Of a stretch of 9,187 bases of DNA, positions 1 to 6,817 are shown in pieces. The stretch is from Bacteroidia bacterium. GTDB lineage: Bacteria > Bacteroidota > Bacteroidia > Bacteroidales > VadinHA17. A program made the translations under genes and the position numbers. The notes under the pieces were generated by a model. It saw only the letters and a program-made list of their open reading frames with translations. It was not told the DNA's origin and ran no database searches. Within the stretch, counting starts at the first letter, position 1, and each line of letters opens with the position of its first letter. The stretch spans positions 1 to 9,187 of the forward strand of contig JAPLEC010000303.1 in assembly GCA_026391515.1 (NCBI GenBank), given 5' to 3'.

Positions 1-1860
1 TCAGGTAATATCAAACTTGGGAATTTCAATAAAACTTTCACAGACGAATCAGGTGTCAGCATCAGGTGCGGCATATCAAATGCCCATCTTCATAATTGCA
101 CAATCGGATCAAATGTACTTATCAGTAATATAGGCGATTACATAGCTAATTATAATATTGATAATAATGTTGTCATAAAAAACTGCAGGAAGATTCACAC
201 TGAAGGAGTATCGACTTTTGGGAATGGCACTGATGTAAATGTTCTTAATGAAACCGGCGGGCGATCAGTCAAAATATGGGACCAGCTTTCTGCACATCAG
301 GCTTATATCATTGCTCTTTACAGGCATCGCAAAAAAGCCATAAGTAAAATCACAAAAATGGTGGCCGATTATTCAAAATCACTCTGTTCAGAAATTGGTA
401 CAATTGGCTGCGATACAAGAATTTCAGATTGCAGTAATATCCGGAACGTCAGGTTTGGACCCTTCAGTCGTGTCGAAGGAGCTCTAAGCCTTAACGAGGG
501 ATCGGTGAACAGCTGCAAGGAAGATCCGATATTCATTGGTCCCGGAGTTATAATGGAGCATTTCATAGTTTGCTCGGGATCAATAGTGACTGAGTCAACA
601 CTGATTGATAAATGCTTTGTGGGACAGGGTTGTGTACTCGGGAAACATTATTCAGCCGAGAACTCGTTATTTTTTGCCAACTGCGCTGGATTTCACGGTG
701 AAGCATGTTCAATATTTGCAGGTCCATATACAGTAACACATCACAAATCGACACTGCTGATTGCCGGCATCTTCTCGTTCATGAATGCTGGCAGCGGATC
801 GAACCAGAGCAATCATATGTATAAACTTGGACCTATCCACCAGGGAATTATGGAAAGAGGTTCAAAAACAACAAGCGATTCATATCTTTTATGGCCTGCT
901 CGTATCGGACCATACACTCTTGTGATGGGACGCCATTATAAAAACATGGATACATCATCGCTTCCATTCTCTTATCTGATTGAAAGCAACGACGAAAGCA
1001 TTCTGGTTCCCGCAGTCAACCTGAGAAGTGTAGGTACAATCAGGGATGCACAAAAATGGCCTGTACGCGATATTAGAAAGGATCCTAAGAAAATAGATCA
1101 GGTTAACTTCAACCTGCTGAGTCCATATACAATACGAAAGATGTTTGAAGGAAGAACACTGCTAAAAGAATTAAAATCTGTTTCCGGAGCCGTCTCAGCT
1201 TCATACACGTATAAGAATATGAAAATCAAGGGTTCTTCTCTTGAAAAAGGCATTGAGCTTTACCAGACAGGTATAAATAAATTCCTTGGCAATTCTTTAA
1301 TAAAAAGACTTGAAAAAATAAATTTCAAAACGAATGCCGAATTACGCAAAAGACTAAAACCTGATCAATCTATAGGAAAAGGTGAATGGGTCGATCTGGC
1401 AGGCCTGATTACTCCGAAACAATCCGTGGATGCCCTTCTAGGCGACATAGAATCGGGGAAAATAAATTCAATTGATAAAATAGCCGATGCTTTCATAAAA
1501 ATGCACAAGTCATATTACGATTGGGAATGGACATGGGCATGTGAAAGAATAGAGGAAGAAGAAAAGAAATCAGTTGATAAATTCACATCAGCAGATGTCA
1601 TCAGGATTGTCGAAAGATGGAAGGAAAGTGTTGTTGCTCTCGACAGGATGCTTTATGAAGATGCAAAAAAAGAGTTTACTCTTGCATCAATGACCGGATT
1701 CGGAATTGACGGAGGAGATGAAATCAAAAAGCTTGATTTTGAACAGGTCAGAGGAGATTTTGAATCAAACGATGTTGTCGCTGCGATCAAGGAGCATATT
1801 AAAAAGAAAACAGCCCTGGGAGATGAGCTGATTAACAGAATGAAGAAGATTAAGAACTAA
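1..1860 (+). CDS. DUF4954 family protein, left-handed beta-helix type, 5'-truncated by the window edge
   Basis: The reading frame is open from base 1 to the TAA at 1858-1860 (619 visible residues). The Met codon at 358 lies inside conserved sequence and is not the start. From memory of family length, roughly 40-70 N-terminal residues are missing. Residues about 1-80 and 125-320 are rich in hexapeptide-like turns (IGSNVLI, IGDYIA, FIGPGVIM, FVGQGCVLG), typical of left-handed beta-helix proteins such as sugar-nucleotide acyl- and uridylyltransferases. Family hallmarks are SVKIWDQLSAHQAYIIALYR at about 89-108, HHKSTLLIAG at 247-256, and a Gly/Ser/Asn/His-rich stretch at 264-281 followed by RIGPYTLVMGRHY at 301-313. 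The C-terminal 250 residues are charged and probably helical. The family is widespread in Bacteroidota, and I know of no established function. A role with sugar nucleotides is inferred from the fold and the polysaccharide neighbours only. It converges with rfbB, with 4 bases between the stop codons. Confidence 0.9.
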   Translation, partial: SGNIKLGNFNKTFTDESGVSIRCGISNAHLHNCTIGSNVLISNIGDYIANYNIDNNVVIKNCRKIHTEGVSTFGNGTDVNVLNETGGRSVKIWDQLSAHQAYIIALYRHRKKAISKITKMVADYSKSLCSEIGTIGCDTRISDCSNIRNVRFGPFSRVEGALSLNEGSVNSCKEDPIFIGPGVIMEHFIVCSGSIVTESTLIDKCFVGQGCVLGKHYSAENSLFFANCAGFHGEACSIFAGPYTVTHHKSTLLIAGIFSFMNAGSGSNQSNHMYKLGPIHQGIMERGSKTTSDSYLLWPARIGPYTLVMGRHYKNMDTSSLPFSYLIESNDESILVPAVNLRSVGTIRDAQKWPVRDIRKDPKKIDQVNFNLLSPYTIRKMFEGRTLLKELKSVSGAVSASYTYKNMKIKGSSLEKGIELYQTGINKFLGNSLIKRLEKINFKTNAELRKRLKPDQSIGKGEWVDLAGLITPKQSVDALLGDIESGKINSIDKIADAFIKMHKSYYDWEWTWACERIEEEEKKSVDKFTSADVIRIVERWKESVVALDRMLYEDAKKEFTLASMTGFGIDGGDEIKKLDFEQVRGDFESNDVVAAIKEHIKKKTALGDELINRMKKIKN

Positions 1861-1864
1861 AAAT

Positions 1865-2926
1865 TTATCTTCCGGAATACATCGAGTCGTAATATTTCCC
1901 GTAATCACCGGAAATAATATTTTCCAGCCATTTATTATTTGAAAGATACCAGTCAACAGTTTTCTCAAGACCGGTTTTAAAACTTGGTATCGGCGACCAG
2001 CCTATCTCTTTCTGAAGCTTGGATGAATCGATAGCATATCTCAGGTCATGTCCGGGACGATCCTTTACAAAAGTTATCAGTTTTTCAGAAGTTCCTGCAG
2101 GACGATTCAGCTTTTTGTCCATTATTTCGCAAAGCAGCCTGATGAGGTCAATATTTTTCCATTCGTTATTTCCACCGATATTATAGGTCTCTCCCGGCTT
2201 CCCTTTGTGATAGATCAGGTTGATGGCAGCTGCATGATCCTCTACATAGAGCCAGTCGCGGATATTCTCACCTTTACCGTAAACCGGAACAGGTTTATTA
2301 TTTTTTATGTTATTAATGGCAAGTGGAATCAGCTTTTCTGGGAATTGATTTGGTCCGTAATTATTTGAACAATTGGAGATTACAACCGGTATTTTATATG
2401 TATGATTAAATGCTCTTACCAGGTGATCGGAACTTGCCTTGGAAGCAGAATAAGGACTTTTTGGATCATAAGCCGTTTTTTCTGTAAACATACCCTCAGA
2501 GCCTAACGAACCAAATACCTCATCGGTAGAGATATGATAAAAGAGCTTTCCTTTAAAATCTTTTTGCCAGATGTTCAGAGCAGCACTGAGAAGGTTTACT
2601 GTACCAACAATATTTGTAAAGACAAATTCATCAGGACCTGTAATCGACCTGTCGACATGCGATTCTGCGGCAAGATGAATAACTCCGTCAAAATTATATT
2701 TACGAAAAAGATCCATTACGGCCTGTTTAATTACAATATCAACTTTTTCAAAAACATAATTTCCCCTGGTTTCAATATCTGTAAGATTCTCAAGATTACC
2801 TGCATAAGTCAGCTTATCGACGTTCACTATCAGGTAATCGGGATAATTATTAACGAATCTCCTGACTACATGTGAGCCAATAAAACCAGCACCACCGGTT
2901 ATAAGAATTATTTTTTTATAGTCCAT
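1865..2926 (-). CDS. rfbB: dTDP-glucose 4,6-dehydratase
   Basis: A 353-residue extended short-chain dehydrogenase/reductase that converts dTDP-glucose to dTDP-4-keto-6-deoxyglucose, the precursor of rhamnose and other deoxysugars, in the cytoplasm. Visible features are the NAD-binding GGAGFIGSH at 11-19, the RmlB signature HLAAESHVDRS at 84-94, the catalytic Thr-Asp-Glu triad in STDEVFG (T134, D135, E136), the YxxxK pair Y159/K163, and SNNYGPNQFPEKLIP at 187-201. The length is normal and the C-terminus (GDYGKYYDSMY) looks complete. The frame extends upstream to an ATG at 2968 inside galE. I chose the ATG at 2924-2926 because it puts MDYKKIILITGG directly ahead of the Rossmann motif and leaves only 2 bases after the galE stop. 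It is the last gene of the operon. The usual partners rfbA, rfbC and rfbD are not in the window. Confidence 0.96.
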   Translation of the reverse strand: MDYKKIILITGGAGFIGSHVVRRFVNNYPDYLIVNVDKLTYAGNLENLTDIETRGNYVFEKVDIVIKQAVMDLFRKYNFDGVIHLAAESHVDRSITGPDEFVFTNIVGTVNLLSAALNIWQKDFKGKLFYHISTDEVFGSLGSEGMFTEKTAYDPKSPYSASKASSDHLVRAFNHTYKIPVVISNCSNNYGPNQFPEKLIPLAINNIKNNKPVPVYGKGENIRDWLYVEDHAAAINLIYHKGKPGETYNIGGNNEWKNIDLIRLLCEIMDKKLNRPAGTSEKLITFVKDRPGHDLRYAIDSSKLQKEIGWSPIPSFKTGLEKTVDWYLSNNKWLENIISGDYGKYYDSMYSGR

Positions 2927-2928
2927 AA

Positions 2929-3960
2929 TTATTGCTTTTTCTTCCTGAACTTCTTCTCCCATTCCCATGCTGTTTTCATGGCTTCATCGAGAGAACTCAA
3001 AGTTTTCCAGCCCAGCTCCTTATTGGCAAGTGAAGGATCGGCCCATATTTTCTCAATATCTCCTGCTCTTCTTCCGGTTATTTTATATTTCAGCTTTATT
3101 CCTGAGACACGTTCAAAAGATTCAATTGCTTCCAGAACCGAAACTCCCTTGCCGGTGCCCAGGTTAAAGACTTCATAATTCTTTTTATTCTTATTTTCAA
3201 TCAGCCTTTTAACTGCAATTACATGCGCTTTTGCAAGATCGACTACATGAAGGTAATCGCGGATGCACGATCCGTCAGGGGTGTTATAATCATTTCCAAA
3301 AACTTTAAGCTCTTCTCTTAAACCGGAAGCTGTTTGTGTGATAAATGGCACCAGATTTTCCGGAACACCCCTTGGCAGTTCTCCTATCAGCACTGATGGA
3401 TGAGCTCCTATCGGATTAAAATACCGCAGCGAAATTGCCTTCAGATTTTTATTTACTGAAACAGTGTCCCTGATAATTTCTTCACCGATTTGTTTGGTAT
3501 TGCCATAAGGAGAGATTGCAGGCTGTGTCGGAGCATCCTCAGTTACAGGAAGCTTTTCAGGCTGCCCGTAAACTGTACATGATGATGAGAATACCATCGA
3601 AGGTATCTTGAACTCTGTCATTGCACCCAGCAGATTCATGAGCGAAACAAGGTTATTCCTGTAGTATTCAAGAGGTTTGTTAACTGATTCACCCACAGCT
3701 TTATATGCTGCAAAATGGATAATTGCATCAATATTTTTATTTTTTCTGAAAAAAACGTTGAGTTTTTTCTTTTTACAGAGATCAAGCACTTCCAGCTGAG
3801 GTTTTTTACCAGTTATTTTGCCGATCCAGTCTGCAACGACAGCTTCGGAATTATACAGGTTATCCATAAGGATAACTTCATACCCTTCTTCAATAAGTTC
3901 GACAGCAGTGTGTGATCCAATATAGCCCGTTCCCCCTGTTACAATAATTTTCTTTTTCAT
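2929..3960 (-). CDS. galE: UDP-glucose/UDP-N-acetylglucosamine 4-epimerase (GalE family)
   Basis: A 343-residue extended SDR enzyme that interconverts UDP-Glc and UDP-Gal, and in some members UDP-GlcNAc and UDP-GalNAc, using tightly bound NAD. Visible features are VTGGTGYIGSH at 7-17, HFAAYKAVGES at 82-92, the catalytic Ser in SSSCTVYG (S127), the YxxxK pair Y152/K156, RYFNPIGAHPS at 179-189, and the C-terminal RRAGDIEKIWADPS at 297-310. The position equivalent to the E. coli Tyr299 / human Cys307 gatekeeper is Ile305. This is smaller than Tyr, so N-acetylated substrates may be accepted (inference). The start codon directly abuts the stop of the upstream dehydrogenase (0 bases), and the stop lies 2 bases before rfbB. 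This fits translational coupling within one operon. The family call is secure; substrate preference is not. Confidence 0.95.
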   Translation of the reverse strand: MKKKIIVTGGTGYIGSHTAVELIEEGYEVILMDNLYNSEAVVADWIGKITGKKPQLEVLDLCKKKKLNVFFRKNKNIDAIIHFAAYKAVGESVNKPLEYYRNNLVSLMNLLGAMTEFKIPSMVFSSSCTVYGQPEKLPVTEDAPTQPAISPYGNTKQIGEEIIRDTVSVNKNLKAISLRYFNPIGAHPSVLIGELPRGVPENLVPFITQTASGLREELKVFGNDYNTPDGSCIRDYLHVVDLAKAHVIAVKRLIENKNKKNYEVFNLGTGKGVSVLEAIESFERVSGIKLKYKITGRRAGDIEKIWADPSLANKELGWKTLSSLDEAMKTAWEWEKKFRKKKQ

Positions 3961-5250
3961 TTACAGGCTCCAGTAAGTATGATTTTTTATTCTTCCTCGA
4001 AGCACACCTTTGACATCCACAACAATTCCTTCTTTATTAAGAAAGGGAGCAAACCATTTCTCGTCGAGCTTAAGATATTGCTTATGGCATACAGCAAGTA
4101 TTATTGCATCGTAAATGCCCGAAGGTTCTTTTTTCAATTCTATCTGGTACTCTTCCTTGACCTCATGCGGGTTTGCACCCGGATCAATTACATCAACGCT
4201 TACACCGAAATCAGTAAGTTCGCTTATTATATCGACGACTTTTGAATTACGTATATCTGTAACATCTTCCTTAAATGTGATGCCCATTATTAAGACTCTT
4301 GCATCATTCGGATTTTTATCTGCTGCAATAATTTTCTTGACAGTCTGCTTTCCTATATACCTTCCCATGCTGTCATTTATAAAACGGCCTGAGTCAATCA
4401 TCTGCGGATGATAGCCAAGAGCCTTTGCTTTATAAGAGAGATAATAAGGATCAACACCGATGCAATGTCCTCCGACAAGACCAGGATAGAATTTCAGAAA
4501 ATTCCATTTTGTACCAGCAGCCTCGAGCACCTCAAAAGTATTGACTCCCAGCCTGTTAAATATCAAAGAAAGCTCATTCATAAAAGCGATATTGATATCT
4601 CGCTGGGTATTTTCAATGATCTTGGCTGCTTCAGCAACCTTAATTGAGCTTGCCCTGTAGACCCCGGCTTTAATAATCAGCTCATAGGTTTTTGCTATAT
4701 TTTCTGCTGCCACTTCATCACATCCGCTGGTAACCTTAACTATTTTATTTAGAGTATGATTATGATCACCGGGATTGATCCTTTCAGGAGAAAAACCGAC
4801 TTTAAAATCTTTTCCACATTTCAGCTTTGAAAATTTCTCTAGAACAGGAATACAATCTTCTTCAGTACAACCCGGATAAACCGTCGATTCATAAACGACA
4901 TAATCGTCTTTTTTAAGAATTCTGCCCACTATTTCGGATGCTCTAAGAACAGGTGCCAGGTCAGGCAGATTATAATTGTTTGTAGGTGTCGGAACTGCGA
5001 TTATATGAAAAGATGCCTCCTTCAGATCTTTTGGATCGCTGGTCAGGAGAATATCGGTATTTCTGAATGCTTCAGCAGGAAGCTCATTGCTTGGATCAAT
5101 ACCTTTCTTCATCATTTCAACCCTGTCGGATTTGATATCGAAGCCGATAACTTTTATTTTTTTTGCAAATTCAAGTGCTATAGGCAACCCGACATATCCA
5201 AGACCTATTACGGAAAGCTTCGTTTCCTTGTTTACGAGTTTTTTAAACAT
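3961..5250 (-). CDS. UDP-N-acetylhexosamine 6-dehydrogenase, TviB/WbpO (VipA) type
   Basis: A 429-residue UDP-sugar dehydrogenase that oxidises C6 of a UDP-sugar twice, with 2 NAD+, to the uronic acid. The Rossmann motif VIGLGYVG is at 14-21, ESTVYPG at 121-127, and SPERINPGD at 154-162. The catalytic set is intact: K210 and N214 in AAKIIENTQ, and C263 and D267 in GGHCIGVDPYYL at 260-271. The C-terminal domain has GITFKEDVTDIRNSK at 323-337 and ends in YWSL, so the protein is complete. The SPERINPGD form resembles TviB/WbpO proteins more than WbpA. TviB acts on UDP-GlcNAc and WbpO on UDP-GalNAc. With 3-dehydrogenase, aminotransferase and acetyltransferase genes upstream, conversion of UDP-GlcNAc to UDP-GlcNAcA as the first pathway step is the likeliest role (inference). 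Its start overlaps the end of the wbpB-like gene by 8 bases. Confidence 0.93.
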   Translation of the reverse strand: MFKKLVNKETKLSVIGLGYVGLPIALEFAKKIKVIGFDIKSDRVEMMKKGIDPSNELPAEAFRNTDILLTSDPKDLKEASFHIIAVPTPTNNYNLPDLAPVLRASEIVGRILKKDDYVVYESTVYPGCTEEDCIPVLEKFSKLKCGKDFKVGFSPERINPGDHNHTLNKIVKVTSGCDEVAAENIAKTYELIIKAGVYRASSIKVAEAAKIIENTQRDINIAFMNELSLIFNRLGVNTFEVLEAAGTKWNFLKFYPGLVGGHCIGVDPYYLSYKAKALGYHPQMIDSGRFINDSMGRYIGKQTVKKIIAADKNPNDARVLIMGITFKEDVTDIRNSKVVDIISELTDFGVSVDVIDPGANPHEVKEEYQIELKKEPSGIYDAIILAVCHKQYLKLDEKWFAPFLNKEGIVVDVKGVLRGRIKNHTYWSL

Positions 5251-6205
5251 TTTTAATTGTTTTTAAAAAGGGATGGTAATTCCCAATAATGCTTTCAGGT
5301 TTTGAATTCCGTATTGTATAAGCTATTTCAACCGATTGACGGGCATCTTTTAATCCAAAACCTCTTCCCGCAAGTATCTCTTTATAAGTAAGAGTATGTA
5401 AATCTGCAAATCCCTCACTATATTCTATTTCTTCTCCGTCGACAATTATTGATCTAAATGTTCTCTGTCCTTTATTAATCGCGGATGAAGAAAGGTCATG
5501 ATTATCAAGACTGAGGAACCATCTTACCCTTGCATTTTTAAGCTCAAGGTAACCTGCAGCCTTGTTTGGCTGAGATAAATGAACAATATTCTTTTTTGCT
5601 TCACCGAAGATCCAGCTCAGCATGTCAAAAAAATGGATGCCGATATTTGTCGCCACACCTCCCGATTTCTGAACATCACCCTTCCATGAGATATAATACC
5701 AGTTGCCGCGGCTGGCAATATAAGTCAGGTCAACATCATAGATCTTATTTTTGGGACCTTTATCGATTTTATTTTTAAGTTCAATTATTCTTGGGTGAAG
5801 GCGCGATTGAAGAACCGTAAAAATCTTGTGACCTGTCTCATTCTCAATTTCCTGCAGGGCATCGACATTCCATGGATTAAGAACAACCGGTTTTTCGCAA
5901 ATAGCCTCAGCATGGTGCCGGAGGGCAAATCTGATATGTGAGTCGTGCAAATAATTTGGAGAGCAAATGCTGACATAATCAATTTTTGTCCCTGTTCTTT
6001 TCAGCTTATCGAAATGTCTATCGAAACGCTCAAACTCGACAAAAAAATCGCTCTGCGGAAAATAGCTGTCGATAAGTCCGACACTGTCAAACCGGTCGAG
6101 GCTTGCAAGCAGATTATTACCGGTATCTTTTATCGCTTTAAGATGACGGACAGCAATATATCCTGCCACACCTATCAATCCGAAATTTTTGGGAGCTGAG
6201 TCCAT
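5243..6205 (-). CDS. wbpB: UDP-GlcNAcA 3-dehydrogenase, WbpB/WlbA type (Gfo/Idh/MocA family)
   Basis: A 320-residue NAD-dependent oxidoreductase predicted to oxidise C3 of UDP-2-acetamido-2-deoxy-glucuronic acid, giving the 3-keto sugar used by the aminotransferase. Visible features are an N-terminal Rossmann segment (KNFGLIGVAGYIA, 6-18), SICSPNYLHDSHI at 79-91, the family motif CEKPVVLNPWN at 103-113 with catalytic-type K105, SRGNWY at 165-170, SWKGD at 173-177, and GVATNIGIHFFD at 183-194 with H191 matching the WlbA active-site His. C-terminal EILAGRGFGLKDAR is also WlbA-like. The position after GYIA is Val19, where I remember the family having Pro. The Met at 6205 starts just ahead of the Rossmann strand, as is usual. 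It lies 28 bases after the acetyltransferase stop and overlaps the next gene by 8 bases. In relatives NADH is recycled using 2-oxoglutarate; whether that holds here cannot be read from sequence. Confidence 0.93.
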   Translation of the reverse strand: MDSAPKNFGLIGVAGYIAVRHLKAIKDTGNNLLASLDRFDSVGLIDSYFPQSDFFVEFERFDRHFDKLKRTGTKIDYVSICSPNYLHDSHIRFALRHHAEAICEKPVVLNPWNVDALQEIENETGHKIFTVLQSRLHPRIIELKNKIDKGPKNKIYDVDLTYIASRGNWYYISWKGDVQKSGGVATNIGIHFFDMLSWIFGEAKKNIVHLSQPNKAAGYLELKNARVRWFLSLDNHDLSSSAINKGQRTFRSIIVDGEEIEYSEGFADLHTLTYKEILAGRGFGLKDARQSVEIAYTIRNSKPESIIGNYHPFLKTIKNV

Positions 6206-6233
6206 TGTAGCTGTTATTGGAAGAGTAAAACTA

Positions 6234-6812
6234 CTAAATTATTTTAGAAACGTTGCCTTTCTCAAGATGGTATCTCTCCTCACTTTCAGGACAAACAGCA
6301 TATCCTTTTTTATCGAAAACCAGCTTATGTCCGTATTCGCTCATCCAGCCTGTCTGACGTGCCGGATTACCTACAACAAGCGCATAGGGTTTGACATCTT
6401 TTGTCACTACGGCCCCTGCTCCGACAAATGCATATCTGCCAATTATATTGCCGCAAATAATAGTTGAGTTGGCGCCAATTGAAGCACCTTTTTCAACAAT
6501 AGTTGTTTCATAATTTTCGCGGCGGATAATCTGGCTGCGCGGGTTGATCACATTTGTAAACACCATTGAAGGTCCAAGAAAAACGTCATCATCACAAATG
6601 ACGCCGGTATAAATTGATACATTATTCTGAACCTTAACATTTTTCCCAAGCTTAACACCGGGAGACACGACAACATTCTGCCCGATATTGCAGTTTTCTC
6701 CAATTTCTGCACCTGTCATAATATGACTGAAGTGCCAGATCTTAGTTCCTTTTCCGATTTTACAACCTGCATCAATTACAGCTGTTTCGTGGGCAAAAAA
6801 ATCCCTTTCCAT
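6234..6812 (-). CDS. wbpD: UDP-2-acetamido-3-amino-2,3-dideoxy-glucuronate N-acetyltransferase, WbpD type
   Basis: A 192-residue acetyltransferase of the left-handed beta-helix (hexapeptide) class, about the length of Pseudomonas WbpD. It is predicted to add acetyl from acetyl-CoA to the 3-amino group made by the aminotransferase, giving UDP-2,3-diacetamido-2,3-dideoxy-glucuronate. Tandem hexapeptide turns run from about 11 to 140 (CKIGKGTKIWHFSHI, AEIGENCNIGQNVVV, VKLGKNVKV, ASIGANSTI, AFVGAGAVVTKDV). The external loop FTNVINPRSQI at 85-95 and VVGNPARQTGWMSEYG at 146-161 are characteristic of the WbpD/WlbB subgroup. The tail has GYAVCPESEERYHLE at 170-184, commonly seen in this subgroup. The start lies 5 bases after the aminotransferase stop. 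Other hexapeptide transferases share the fold, but the loop motif and the gene partners favour WbpD. Confidence 0.92.
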   Translation of the reverse strand: MERDFFAHETAVIDAGCKIGKGTKIWHFSHIMTGAEIGENCNIGQNVVVSPGVKLGKNVKVQNNVSIYTGVICDDDVFLGPSMVFTNVINPRSQIIRRENYETTIVEKGASIGANSTIICGNIIGRYAFVGAGAVVTKDVKPYALVVGNPARQTGWMSEYGHKLVFDKKGYAVCPESEERYHLEKGNVSKII

Positions 6813-6817
6813 ATTTA

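Noticed and set aside
1845..1872. Possible bidirectional terminator at the DUF4954/rfbB convergence (GAAGAT/ATCTTC)
   Set aside because: Only six AT-rich pairs with a 16-base loop and no proper T-run.
1894..1921. Hairpin ATTTCC/GGAAAT followed by an AT-rich stretch inside the rfbB 3' end
   Set aside because: A 6-bp stem with a 10-base loop within coding sequence is too weak to call a terminator.
2534..2875. Forward ORF of 113 codons inside rfbB
   Set aside because: It lies wholly opposite conserved rfbB coding sequence and its translation resembles no family; typical shadow frame. Other long opposite-strand frames in galE, the dehydrogenase and wbpE were rejected for the same reason.
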